Assembly (NCBI RefSeq): GCF_008329605.1
Contig: NZ_NPKO01000001.1
Coordinates: 806,001-870,000, forward strand
Direction of reading: 5' to 3'
Length of the DNA: 64,000 nucleotides
Source: Mycolicibacterium sp. P9-64
GTDB lineage: Bacteria; Actinomycetota; Actinomycetes; Mycobacteriales; Mycobacteriaceae
In this document: positions 33,632 through 42,114 of the stretch, one piece after another
Layout: the number at the start of each line of letters is the position of its first letter
Numbering within the stretch: the first letter of the stretch is position 1
The notes under the pieces: model-generated
What the model saw: only the letters and a program-made list of their open reading frames with translations
The model's database searches: none
Told to the model about the DNA's origin: nothing
Program-made: the position numbers and the translations under genes

Positions 33632-33657
33632 GGAGAAGGAATTGTCTTTCCTTCTCC
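33632..33657 (+). repeat. Perfect 10-bp hairpin in the 5' leader of the 33693 gene
   Basis: GGAGAAGGAA (33632-33641) and TTCCTTCTCC (33648-33657) with a 6-base loop, 36 bp before the ATG. It could end the DUF7159 transcript or fold in the leader and mask the GGAGAAGGAA sequence. Which is uncertain. Confidence 0.5.
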
Positions 33658-33692
33658 GGGAACGGTTTTGGACGAGAATCGCAGGGCTTCAC

Positions 33693-33998
33693 ATGAACCA
33701 CTTGAAGAGCATCGCAGCAGGAATCGTCATCGCCGGATCGCTGGGGCTCGCTGCCCTGGGGATCGGCTCCGGCGTGGCGAACGCAGCACCATCGCCGGTC
33801 CTGTCGTCGGCGGGATGGGCGCAGGATCGGGGCTGGGGCCACGGACCGGGAGGCCCTTGGCGGCCGGGCGGCTGGGAACGTGGCGGTTGGCGAGGGCCGG
33901 GATGGGCTCCGCCACCACCGGACTATGGATACGGCTACGGATATGGCGGCCCGCCCTGTGTGACAGGGCCTTTGGGGCTGCTGCACATCTGCTCGTAG
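33693..33998 (+). CDS. Small secreted Gly/Trp/Tyr-rich protein
   Basis: A 101-residue precursor with a signal peptide (SIAAGIVIAGSLGLAALGIGSGVANA). The mature part of about 70 residues is dominated by Gly, Trp, Pro and Tyr (GPGGPWRPGGWERGGW, PPPPDYGYGYGYGG) and ends in a short Cys-containing tail (CVTGPLGLLHICS). The low complexity and two Cys are typical of mycobacterial surface peptides of unknown function. There is no good ribosome-binding site next to the ATG. Being between two DUF7159-related genes, it may belong to the same envelope assembly. Confidence 0.75.
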   Translation: MNHLKSIAAGIVIAGSLGLAALGIGSGVANAAPSPVLSSAGWAQDRGWGHGPGGPWRPGGWERGGWRGPGWAPPPPDYGYGYGYGGPPCVTGPLGLLHICS

Positions 33999-34003
33999 GT
34001 GGG

Positions 34004-35713
34004 CTACTCGGGGTCCGGCTTCGGCGGAGGTTCGGAAGCAGTGCCTGCGGCGAGCGGCCGCTTGGCAGGCACTGTCGGCCCGTCGGGAGCCGCGTGGCGT
34101 GACGTCGGCTCTGGGCGCCGCTGAATTCGCAGGGCGGTCGTGGCGACCGGGATCTCGGTGGTCGGGATGGCCTGCGTGGGCGGAGCAATGACGGTCGTCG
34201 AATCCTGTTTGAGCCGAACGATCTTCGGCATCGTGGTTTGCTGAGGCCGCGGCACGACGGCTGTCGGCGGCTCGGCCGGAGCCGGGGCGGCCGTGCGCGG
34301 TGCGCGGCGCCGGGTCAGGTAGCCCGCCAACGGACCGGTGACGACGACGGCTACCAGGATGGCCAGGCTCAGCACGCAGATTACGACGTCGAACATGCTG
34401 GTGATCTGCTGAGCCAGGTCATTGCCGTAGATGGCGTCGGGGCTGCGCGGCGTCGGGTCGGCGTAGCGGGGGGCGAGCGCGACGCCGATGATCAGCTGGG
34501 CGGCCGTGAACACGAACAACGACCCACTGAACGCGGCGATGACGACCGACGACAGACCGCCCTTGGCGAGCTGGCGTTGCAGCCACACCGCGATGCAGCC
34601 CGTGACGACGTTGAACGCCATCAGCGCGAAGCTGTCGTAGAGGGACCGCGGAAGGTCCAGTGTCAGGGCGATGAGGAAGTCGGTGACCCGCAGCCCGGCA
34701 GCGGCGAACGTCCAGAAGGCGATGAGCGTCAAGCACTTCAACGCCGCACCGCGGTAGACGGCCATGGTCGGCGGCTTGACGAGGAAGACGGCGTAGAGCG
34801 TCGTCGGAGCCACGATCGCGGCCGCCGCTGCCCACGCCAGGTAGCCCTCGTAGCCGACGGCTGCTGTCGAGGTGTTCTCGGCGATGCCGTGGAAGGCGTC
34901 GACGTCGCGGCCGACGCTCAAGATCCACACCAGCACGCTCGCGATCCCGGCAGACACGCCCAGCGCCGTCGTCGCGAGCCGGGCCGCGGCCGTCTTCTGC
35001 AGAAGCCACGTCGACCCGATGAGCAACGCGACCATCGCCACCCCGCCGTACAGCAGTGTGGTGACCACGACCGCGACGTCGTGGCCTGCGATGGTGCCGG
35101 TGGTGACGAACAGGTAGCGCAGTCGCCAGAACAGGTTGAACACCACGGCCCACGCCGCCAGCACGATCGACGCCATGCCGATCAGCCGGGCCGCGCCATA
35201 CCAGCGGCGAAAACCGTTGTCCTCGATGGTGATACTGGTGATCGGCGGCTGCGCGGCGAGCAATGCGCCCGCGGCGCCCAGCCAGAGGCCCGGTCCGGCG
35301 CCAGGCGGCACGGCACCCGTTCCGCCGAAGCGGATGGTCTCCACGACGTGGAAGCCGATGAAGCCGAGCACGCAGAGCAGGTAGGGGATGACCAGCAAGA
35401 ACCGAACGCGGATGGTGCGGCCGAGGTTGGGCTGCGGCGCAGTGAGCCGCAACGGTCCGACGTGCGGTGTCAGCGCGGCGACGACGGCGAGCAGCGTCAC
35501 CACGGCGACGGGCACGAACAGCAGGCCGTTGCTGCCGGGCACGCCGACCCCGAAGACGATGCTCCACGGCAGCAGCAGGGCAACGACGAGCAGTGCCACG
35601 GCGAGCCCGTCGCGCACCAGGTTGGTGCGGGTGGGGACGTAGCCGATGCGCGCCGCGGCGGGCACGGCCGCGGTAGCCACCTGGGCCGTTACCGCGTGCG
35701 GGTCTTGGCTCAC
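34004..35713 (-). CDS. Large multi-pass membrane protein of the DUF7159 neighbourhood (DUF7937-like)
   Basis: A 569-residue protein with about 10-12 transmembrane helices (starting GLAVALLVVALLLPWSIVF) and a cytosolic or periplasmic Pro/Arg-rich tail of about 120 residues (from RRRAPRTAAPAPAEP). No transporter signature is evident. Its position between DUF7159 proteins, and the low-complexity tail, suggest joint function in the envelope. The annotation as DUF7937-type is from memory of such neighbourhoods and uncertain. Divergent from the second DUF7159 gene across 218 bp. Confidence 0.65.
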   Translation of the reverse strand: MSQDPHAVTAQVATAAVPAAARIGYVPTRTNLVRDGLAVALLVVALLLPWSIVFGVGVPGSNGLLFVPVAVVTLLAVVAALTPHVGPLRLTAPQPNLGRTIRVRFLLVIPYLLCVLGFIGFHVVETIRFGGTGAVPPGAGPGLWLGAAGALLAAQPPITSITIEDNGFRRWYGAARLIGMASIVLAAWAVVFNLFWRLRYLFVTTGTIAGHDVAVVVTTLLYGGVAMVALLIGSTWLLQKTAAARLATTALGVSAGIASVLVWILSVGRDVDAFHGIAENTSTAAVGYEGYLAWAAAAAIVAPTTLYAVFLVKPPTMAVYRGAALKCLTLIAFWTFAAAGLRVTDFLIALTLDLPRSLYDSFALMAFNVVTGCIAVWLQRQLAKGGLSSVVIAAFSGSLFVFTAAQLIIGVALAPRYADPTPRSPDAIYGNDLAQQITSMFDVVICVLSLAILVAVVVTGPLAGYLTRRRAPRTAAPAPAEPPTAVVPRPQQTTMPKIVRLKQDSTTVIAPPTQAIPTTEIPVATTALRIQRRPEPTSRHAAPDGPTVPAKRPLAAGTASEPPPKPDPE

Positions 35714-35931
35714 GAGACGAATCCTCCCCGCTGGTGGTCAAGGCTGAAGGTAGCTGAAGGTAACTGTTCCCATTATCGGCACGATGTACAAGGCGATCCC
35801 CGACGCCAAGGATGCTCCAAAGCTGTGAGGTAGCGTGAAAGCGTCGAATCGGCGCGTCGGGGTGGCGGTCGCAGTGTGGTGAGCGGGAGCTCAGCGGGCA
35901 TGCGTAGGACACGCGAGGCAAGGAGTATTCG

Positions 35932-37692
35932 GTGGACGTAGTCCTCGGGGTGGCGGTTACTGGCCGGGTCGCCCGGTTGGCGCTGGTCGGTGGACCCTCC
36001 GACGGCGGCCAGGTATACGACGAATATGCCCTTGACCTGCCCGACAACAAGACGACTGACTTGGCCGACACCATCGTCGGCACCTACCGCGCGGTGACCG
36101 ATTCGGGCAACCGGCTCTCGGCGATCCGGCTGAACTTCGACGACGTGTCGGAGGCCGACACGCTGAGGCAGGCGCTGCTGGGCGCCGGGGTTCGGGACGT
36201 CGAGGTGGTCTCGGAGGCTGAAGCCGCAACGGCGCTGGTCAGAAGCGTCGACGACCGCGCTGCGCTGCTGCTGCTTGACGACGAGACCGCGACGCTGACC
36301 ACCGTCGGCACGGATTCGATGACGTCGGCGGTGCTGGCGTCGGTGCCCATCGGCGCCGCCGGAGCGGCCGCCGCCTGCGTGGCGGTACTGGCGGGGATGG
36401 GAGCGCAGCCGCAAGCACCCCTCAAGGTCATGCTCGTGTCGAATCGCGAGGACCTCGAGTCCATTGCCGCGGGCATCCGCGAGCAGTCGTCGGTGCCGGT
36501 GGAGCTACCCACCGATGCGAGTTTTGCGCTCGCCAGAGGTGCGGCGAAGACCGTGGGCTGGGCGCTCGTCGACCCGGCGGGCCCGGCCACGCAGCTGGCG
36601 CCCGTGAGCGAGGCGACGCAGATGGCGCCCGTGAGTGCGCCCGTTCCGAATCCGGCCGCCGACGCGGTCACCGGACTGCGCGCGGCCGCCGGGCCGCAGC
36701 TGGCGTATTCGCAGGCCGACCCGGATCCGTTGCCGATGGAGATGGGGGCCTACGACGCCCCCTACGAGATGCCGATGGATCCGCTCAGCGAGCTGATCCC
36801 CGAGCACGACGACGATGCGACGTCGTACACCGAAGTGGTTGCGCCGGTGCATCAACGCATGATCTTGATGGGCAGCGCGGTGGCGTTCCTCGTCGTCAGC
36901 TTCGCGACGCTGGCCGTCACGGTCGCGATCAACGTGCGGCCCGCGGCGTCGACGAGCGATCTGGCGTCGCCGCCCGTGCAGTCGGACACGGTGCCGGGGC
37001 GCTATCTGCCGCCGGTGCCGCACGAACCCGATCCGGTGGCTCAGCCGGTTGCCGTGCTGACGCCGCCGCCGTTGCCGCCCGCGCCGAAGCCGAACGTCAG
37101 CCCGCGGACCAACAACGGGCCCGTCAACAACGTGCCTGCCGCCCCGCCGGTCGAGCAGCCGCCCGTCGAGGCGCCGCCACCGCCGCCAGCGGATGTTCCT
37201 CCGGCGCCGGGCATTCCGACGTTCATCCCGATTCCGATCCCGCCGATCGTGTTCCCGCCGTGGCCGCCGCAGTCCTGGCCGCCCACGACGCCGCCGACCA
37301 CGCCGCCGTCGACTCCACCCTCGACACCACCATCCACGCCGCCCTCGACGCCGCCGTCCACTCCTCCCTCGACGCCGCCGTCCACTCCGCCTTCGACGCC
37401 GCCGTCGTCCGAGCCGTCTACACCGCCGTCGTCGGTCCCTTCGTCGCCGCCGAGTTCTGCACCGTCGACCCCGCCGGTGGTGGAGTACGCGCCGAAGCCG
37501 GAAACGGTGGTGCCGCAGCCGAAACCGGAGCCGGTCATCACGCAAGCTCCGGCCGTGGTTCCGGAGCCCGCTCCGGTAGCGCCAGCGCCGGTGCAGCAAG
37601 CCCCGGTGATTCAGGCACCCGTGCAGGAAGCCCCCGCCCAGCAGGCCCCGGTGATTCAGGCGCCGGTGACGACGGTGGCCGTCCTGCCGTAA
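35932..37692 (+). CDS. DUF7159 family Pro/Thr-rich protein with TPPS repeats, copy 2
   Basis: A 586-residue protein with the same plan as copy 1: an N-terminal Hsp70/actin-like domain (MDVVLGVAVTGRVARLALVG, about 1-210), an acidic linker, one transmembrane helix (LMGSAVAFLVVSFATLAVTVAI, about 307-330) and a very Pro-rich exported tail. The tail includes 16 four-residue units of TTPP/STPP type and a QQAPVIQAPV duplication. It resembles the M. tuberculosis proline- and threonine-rich protein Rv0312 in layout. AAGGAG precedes the GTG at 35932. The tail could span the peptidoglycan. Confidence 0.82.
   Translation: MDVVLGVAVTGRVARLALVGGPSDGGQVYDEYALDLPDNKTTDLADTIVGTYRAVTDSGNRLSAIRLNFDDVSEADTLRQALLGAGVRDVEVVSEAEAATALVRSVDDRAALLLLDDETATLTTVGTDSMTSAVLASVPIGAAGAAAACVAVLAGMGAQPQAPLKVMLVSNREDLESIAAGIREQSSVPVELPTDASFALARGAAKTVGWALVDPAGPATQLAPVSEATQMAPVSAPVPNPAADAVTGLRAAAGPQLAYSQADPDPLPMEMGAYDAPYEMPMDPLSELIPEHDDDATSYTEVVAPVHQRMILMGSAVAFLVVSFATLAVTVAINVRPAASTSDLASPPVQSDTVPGRYLPPVPHEPDPVAQPVAVLTPPPLPPAPKPNVSPRTNNGPVNNVPAAPPVEQPPVEAPPPPPADVPPAPGIPTFIPIPIPPIVFPPWPPQSWPPTTPPTTPPSTPPSTPPSTPPSTPPSTPPSTPPSTPPSTPPSSEPSTPPSSVPSSPPSSAPSTPPVVEYAPKPETVVPQPKPEPVITQAPAVVPEPAPVAPAPVQQAPVIQAPVQEAPAQQAPVIQAPVTTVAVLP
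37285..37476 (+). repeat. 12-bp coding minisatellite (S/T-T-P-P units)
   Basis: Sixteen consecutive 12-bp units based on (T/S)CG-ACG-CCG-CCG encode TTPP/STPP and degenerate SSxP repeats inside the DUF7159 copy 2 gene. The first ten are near-uniform, the rest diverged. Unit number can be expected to vary between strains. Confidence 0.85.
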
Positions 37693-37791
37693 GACCCCAG
37701 TGCGAGCATCTCGGCGCATCGCCTAGTACGTCCAGACTTCGGGGCGTTGGGGCAAGCCTTGTTCGACCGATCGGAGCGATTAGGCGATTCC

Positions 37792-37807
37792 AGATTGTCG
37801 ACAATCT
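37792..37807. promoter_or_regulatory. GntR-type operator upstream of the locus A operon
   Basis: AGATTGTCGACAATCT, a perfect 16-bp palindrome, five bases upstream of the -35 of the phosphatase promoter. It matches the 50579-50594 site in 15 of 16 positions and the 49818-49833 site in 12 of 16. The regulator encoded at 49867-50544 is the obvious candidate. Confidence 0.75.
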
Positions 37808-37811
37808 GCTG

Positions 37812-37840
37812 TTGACCTTTTGCACTCGCCCCATTAACGT
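37812..37840 (+). promoter_or_regulatory. Leaderless promoter of the locus A operon
   Basis: TTGACC (37812-37817), 17-bp spacer, TAACGT (37835-37840). Transcription would begin about 7-9 bp on, at or next to the ATG at 37849, so the mRNA should have essentially no leader. Confidence 0.6.
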
Positions 37841-37848
37841 TCGCGAAC

Positions 37849-39165
37849 ATGACCCCACGCCGACGCATGTCGTCGTTCGTTGCCCTGCTTGCTGCTAGTT
37901 CTGCAGCCCTCACCGCATGTAGTGATTCGTCGTCCGACAAGGGCCCACCCGAGCATCCGAGCGTGATCATCCTCAGCGGTGACGGCATGGGACCGCAGCA
38001 GCGCACGGCGATCCAGTACTACCTGTACGGCCTCGACGAGCGGCAGCCGATGGACGCGCTGCCCTACTCGGGCTTCCTCGACACCATTCCCGGCGACCCG
38101 GAGTACGCCGTCACCGACTCCGCCGCCGGCGCGACCGCGTGGGCCATCGGAAAGAAGGTGCCCAACGGCACTACGGGACTCGGCCCCGACGGCGAGGAGG
38201 TGCCGACGCTCATGACTATCGCCAAAGAGCGTGGCATGTCCACGGGTTTGGTCAACGATCATGACATCACCAATGCAACGCTGGCGGCGTTCGGGTCCCC
38301 GGTGCCCGACCGTGACCTCAAGGTCGACATCGCCGAGGGCTATCTCGACAACGGGATCGACGTCATGTTCGGCGGCGGCGAGAAGTACTGGTATCCCAAG
38401 GGCGATCCAGGCAAGATCCCTGACAAGGGTGAGGACGACGTCAGTGAGGGTGAGTCGAATCTGGTCCAGCGGGCCGAGGAACTCGGCTACCAATACGCCT
38501 ATGACCAAACGACCTTCGATGGGCTGTCCGGACCGAAGGCGTTGGCGCTCGTCCAGGACAGCGCCAAGCGTCGCTCCACCGAGATCGAGGGCTACGACTA
38601 CAAGACAGATCCCAACTACGTGGCACCGGAGAAGCTCGTCTCCAAGGCGCTCGACGTCCTCGGCTCCAACGACAAGGGTTTCTTCCTGGTCATCGAGAGC
38701 GACGACCTGGACTCAGATGGCCACGAGCACGATGCCCAGAACATGATGCTCGCGGGCGAATCGATGAACGAGATGGTCAAGGTCATCACCGATTACCAGA
38801 AGGACCATCCGGAGGTGCTGCTGATCGTCACGGCCGACCACGAGACCGGCGGAATGACGATCGAGAACGTGCTCGACGACGGTGAGCCCGAAACCAACAG
38901 CGACCAGATCGCCGACGACCCGGTTCCGTACTGGGCCAAGACACCCGAGAACATGCCGTTGCCCGGCGGCGGGGTGCCCAAGCGCAGCGGACCGTTCACC
39001 ATCAAGGGCACGGATCGAAAGTTCAAGGTGGACTGGACGACTGCCGAGCACACCGGAACCATGGTTCCGGTGACGGCGGCCGGTCCGCTGGCCGAACGCT
39101 TCACCGGCGTCCACGCCAACACCTACGTCTTCGACGTGGTCAACGAATTGTGGGGCCGGAACTGA
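37849..39165 (+). CDS. PhoA-type alkaline phosphatase lipoprotein
   Basis: A 438-residue exported alkaline phosphatase. The N-terminal signal ends in the lipobox LTAC (Cys at about 25), so it is membrane-anchored. Catalytic and metal motifs are present in order: SGDGMGP, TDSAAGATAWAIG (nucleophile Ser), IESDDLDSDGHEHD, TADHETGG and AEHTG, matching the Zn/Mg ligands of PhoA. It is the first gene of a nine-gene run (phosphatase, transporter, metabolic enzymes), with start at ATG 37849 directly after a leaderless promoter and palindromic operator. Its place suggests it prepares a phosphorylated compound for uptake. Confidence 0.88.
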   Translation: MTPRRRMSSFVALLAASSAALTACSDSSSDKGPPEHPSVIILSGDGMGPQQRTAIQYYLYGLDERQPMDALPYSGFLDTIPGDPEYAVTDSAAGATAWAIGKKVPNGTTGLGPDGEEVPTLMTIAKERGMSTGLVNDHDITNATLAAFGSPVPDRDLKVDIAEGYLDNGIDVMFGGGEKYWYPKGDPGKIPDKGEDDVSEGESNLVQRAEELGYQYAYDQTTFDGLSGPKALALVQDSAKRRSTEIEGYDYKTDPNYVAPEKLVSKALDVLGSNDKGFFLVIESDDLDSDGHEHDAQNMMLAGESMNEMVKVITDYQKDHPEVLLIVTADHETGGMTIENVLDDGEPETNSDQIADDPVPYWAKTPENMPLPGGGVPKRSGPFTIKGTDRKFKVDWTTAEHTGTMVPVTAAGPLAERFTGVHANTYVFDVVNELWGRN

Positions 39166-40301
39166 GCGATCTCGCCACCCTCCCCGACACCGGTGCGCTC
39201 GCCCGCACGGGCAGCTCCATCACGTTCGAGGCGGTCACCAAGACTTTCGAGGGCAGCTATACCGCCGTCGAGCACGTCGACTTCACCGTCGAAGCGGGCG
39301 AGTTCTTCTCGCTCCTCGGGCCGAGCGGCTGCGGTAAGACGACGACGCTGCGGATGGTCGCCGGGTTCGAGCAGCCGACGTCGGGGCGGGTGCTGCTTGG
39401 CGACGAGGACATCACCACCACCCGCCCGGCGAAGCGGCCGGTGAACCTGGTGTTCCAGGACTACGCGCTGTTCCCGCACATGACGGTCGGCGACAACGTC
39501 GCGTTCGGGCTGAAGGTGAAAGGCCTTGGCAAGCAGGAGTGTTCGGAGCGGGTCGGCGAGGCGCTGGCGTCGATGCGGCTCACCAAGCTCGCTGCGCGCC
39601 GGCCCGCGCAGCTGTCGGGCGGCCAGCGGCAGCGCGTCGCCCTGGCCCGCGCGTTGGTGAACCGGCCCAGGGCGCTGCTGCTCGACGAGCCGCTCGGCGC
39701 GCTGGATCTGCAGCTACGCAAGGAGATGCAGCTCGAGCTTGGCCGGCTGCACCGCAGCACGGGGACGACGTTCCTCTACGTCACGCACGACCAGGAGGAG
39801 GCGCTGACGCTGTCGGATCGCATCGCGGTGATGAACGCGGGGCGCATCGAGCAGCTCGCCGACCCGCGCAGCCTCTACGAGCGGCCTGCCACCGCGTTCG
39901 TCGCGGGCTTCATCGGGACGTCGAACATCCTGGTGCTGAAAGACCCTCAGCGCGTGGGCGAGCACCACGTCAGCGTGCTCGGCGACGGCGACCGCCTCGT
40001 CGTACCCGCGGGCACGACGGCGGGCGACGTCCAGGTGACCGTTCGGCCCGAGCGCATCTACCTGCATCCGACCCAGGACGCCGACGTGCCCGACGACCAC
40101 AGCGCGGTGCGCGGCGTCGTCACCGAGCTGGTGTACTGCGGGTCCACCACACACGTCACCGTCGAACTGCCCACCAGCGAGCAGCTCGTCGTGCACGAAC
40201 TGAGCAACGACACCGACGTGCGGGCGATCGGCCGCGGGTCGAGGGTGCGGCTGTCCTGGCCCGCGAGCTGTAGCCACGTGATCGGTTCGGTCGAGCAGTG
40301 A
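39150..40301 (+). CDS. ABC transporter ATPase, PotA-like
   Basis: A 383-residue ATPase subunit of a spermidine/putrescine-type importer. Walker A GPSGCGKTT, the Q-loop VFQDYALFPH, signature LSGGQRQRV, Walker B ALLLDEP, H-loop THDQEEAL, and a C-terminal TOBE-like domain with VRPERIYL. The GTG at 39150 overlaps the phosphatase gene by 16 bp. The ATPase precedes the binding protein and permeases, unlike the usual order only in that a phosphoesterase gene sits between. It probably also serves the orphan binding protein of locus B. Confidence 0.9.
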   Translation: MGPELSDLATLPDTGALARTGSSITFEAVTKTFEGSYTAVEHVDFTVEAGEFFSLLGPSGCGKTTTLRMVAGFEQPTSGRVLLGDEDITTTRPAKRPVNLVFQDYALFPHMTVGDNVAFGLKVKGLGKQECSERVGEALASMRLTKLAARRPAQLSGGQRQRVALARALVNRPRALLLDEPLGALDLQLRKEMQLELGRLHRSTGTTFLYVTHDQEEALTLSDRIAVMNAGRIEQLADPRSLYERPATAFVAGFIGTSNILVLKDPQRVGEHHVSVLGDGDRLVVPAGTTAGDVQVTVRPERIYLHPTQDADVPDDHSAVRGVVTELVYCGSTTHVTVELPTSEQLVVHELSNDTDVRAIGRGSRVRLSWPASCSHVIGSVEQ

Positions 40302-41047
40302 CCGGCTTCGTCGGCCGGGGCGAGCGAAGCGACGGGTGGGTGGATTGCCACTCGCACCTGCTCGCGGGGGTCGACGACGGGCCGCACAACGACGCCGAGA
40401 GCGTGCAGATGCTCAAGGACTCCGCCGCCGGCGGTACCCGAATCCTCTTCGTCACTTCGCATCTCGATGAGCGCTACCCGTGGACCGCACAGCGATCCGA
40501 CGACTTGGCCCGTGCGTTCGAGCACCTCCAGGAGCTCGCCGACGAGATACCCGGCTGCCCGGAGCTGCGGATGGGCTTCGAGCTCGCACCGCGACCGGGT
40601 GAACCGGAGTTCGTCGCCGACCCCGCGCGCTGGCGGCTGGCGGGCACCGACCTGGTGCTCGTCGACGGCCCCGACGACATCCCCATGCAGCACGACGCCG
40701 GCATCCTCGCCTACGTCGAGCGCGTCGTCACCGCCGGCCTGCGCCCGGTGGTGGCGCACCCCGAGCGCCGGGCCTTCCTGTTCGATGGCGACCACGACTT
40801 CGCCTACGAGTTGAAGACCAAAGGCGCTCTGCTGCAGATCGACTCGGGCTCGCTGCTCGGCTGCGACGGACCGGCCGTCGCGGCTGAGGCGCACCGCCTG
40901 CTCGCCGAGGGCCTCGCCGACCTGGTGGCCTCGGACGCCCACGAACGTGGGGAGGCGGATCTGCGGCCCGTCCGCGACCACCTGCAGGAACGATTTGGAT
41001 CGGATAGCGACGCTCTGCTCGACGGAACCACCCTGGAGGAAAGATGA
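40298..41047 (+). CDS. PHP-domain phosphoesterase, CpsB/YwqE-like
   Basis: A 249-residue PHP-superfamily protein. DCHSHLLAGVDDGP near the N-terminus, TSHLDERYPW, AHPERRAFLF and SDAHERGEAD supply the metal-binding His/Asp residues typical of the CpsB/YwqE protein-tyrosine-phosphatase group. In an ABC-transporter operon a small-molecule phosphatase role is more likely than protein-tyrosine phosphatase, though this is inference. GTG at 40298 overlaps the ATPase stop; its own stop overlaps the binding-protein ATG. This insertion of a phosphatase inside a PotABCD set is unusual. Confidence 0.85.
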   Translation: MTGFVGRGERSDGWVDCHSHLLAGVDDGPHNDAESVQMLKDSAAGGTRILFVTSHLDERYPWTAQRSDDLARAFEHLQELADEIPGCPELRMGFELAPRPGEPEFVADPARWRLAGTDLVLVDGPDDIPMQHDAGILAYVERVVTAGLRPVVAHPERRAFLFDGDHDFAYELKTKGALLQIDSGSLLGCDGPAVAAEAHRLLAEGLADLVASDAHERGEADLRPVRDHLQERFGSDSDALLDGTTLEER

Positions 41048-42114
41048 TTCGTTACCCCATTCGGATGACGGCCTGTGCATCGGCGGTTCTACTGCTGGCG
41101 GCCTGCGGGAGCAGCGGGAGCGAGAGCACCGCGTCCGGCGGAGGCGGGGGTGAACTGCGCACTTTCACCTACGAGGACACCGTCAGCGACGAGATTCTCG
41201 CGCCCTATAAAAAGGGCAACCCAGGCGTCGACGTGCGCACCGCCACGTTCGAGAGCCTCGACGAGGCGGCGGCCAAGCTGAAGTCGGGCTTCTCCACGGA
41301 CGTCATCGAGGTGTGCCTCGACGAGGCCAAGCCGCTGCTGGAGAACGATCTGCTGGCCCCGATCGACAAGTCCAAGCTGAGCAACTGGAACAGCCTCGCC
41401 GAGACGTTCCGTGACGCGAACGGTGTCACCGTCGACGGCAAGGTGATCATGGTGCCGGTGTCGTCGGGTCCGCACGGGATCATCTACTCGACAAAGGACT
41501 TCCCCCACGGGGTCGATAGTTACGGTGCGCTGTTCGACCCGGCGAACAAGGGCAAGGTTGCGCTCGACGGCGGATGGCTGACCGCGCTCGCGGACACGGC
41601 GCTGGCGTCGGGGATCAAGGACCCGATCGCGATGACCGACGCCCAGGTCGGCGAGATGAAGGACAAGATCATCGCCGCGCTGAAGGACGGGCAGTTCCGC
41701 ACCATCTCGCAGTCGGACTCCGATCAGGCCAACCTGTTCAAGTCGGGCGAGATCGTGCTGGCCGACGGCGGCCGCGGCACGGCCGAGCAGATCAACTCCG
41801 AGGACGGCTCCGTGACCTGGGTGGCGCCCAAGGAGGGCACCTTGTCCTGGGTCTGCGGGCTCGGCATCAGCGCCGAGGCCGCCAACACCGACGCGGCGTA
41901 TGCGTTCATCAACGACTACATCGGCACGGCCACCCAGGCGGTCGTCGGTGATCTCGGCTACGTGATCACGAATCCGGCGGCGCTGCCGGAGGTTTCGGAG
42001 GAGTTCCGCAAGGGCGCCGACCCGGCCGAGGTGAAGGGCACCATCCCGCAGGTCGAGCCCGAGAACGCCGAGGTCTGGCGCAGCGCGTGGCAGGAGATCG
42101 AGGTAGGCGGGTGA
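41044..42114 (+). CDS. ABC transporter substrate-binding lipoprotein, PotD-like (A)
   Basis: A 356-residue binding lipoprotein. Signal with lipobox LLAAC (Cys at about 21), then the PotD-like fold: LRTFTYEDTVSDEILAPYK, LKSGFSTDVIEVCLDE, NSEDGSVTWV and the C-terminal YAFINDYIG. Ligands of this group are polyamines and related amines. GGAGGAAAG precedes the ATG, which overlaps the PHP gene's stop. The locus B product at 50620 is a clear paralogue, so the transporter may take up two related ligands. Confidence 0.88.
   Translation: MIRYPIRMTACASAVLLLAACGSSGSESTASGGGGGELRTFTYEDTVSDEILAPYKKGNPGVDVRTATFESLDEAAAKLKSGFSTDVIEVCLDEAKPLLENDLLAPIDKSKLSNWNSLAETFRDANGVTVDGKVIMVPVSSGPHGIIYSTKDFPHGVDSYGALFDPANKGKVALDGGWLTALADTALASGIKDPIAMTDAQVGEMKDKIIAALKDGQFRTISQSDSDQANLFKSGEIVLADGGRGTAEQINSEDGSVTWVAPKEGTLSWVCGLGISAEAANTDAAYAFINDYIGTATQAVVGDLGYVITNPAALPEVSEEFRKGADPAEVKGTIPQVEPENAEVWRSAWQEIEVGG

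Noticed and set aside
34238..35833. 531-residue plus-strand frame
   Set aside because: Arg/Asp/Gly-rich antisense of the multi-helix membrane protein, with no hydrophobic or motif structure.
37285..37476. Regular repeats reminiscent of a CRISPR array
   Set aside because: The 12-bp units are in frame inside a proline-rich protein gene, with no spacers.
36505..37719. 404-residue minus-strand Arg-rich frame
   Set aside because: Antisense of the TPPS repeat tract; composition is a by-product of the repeat.
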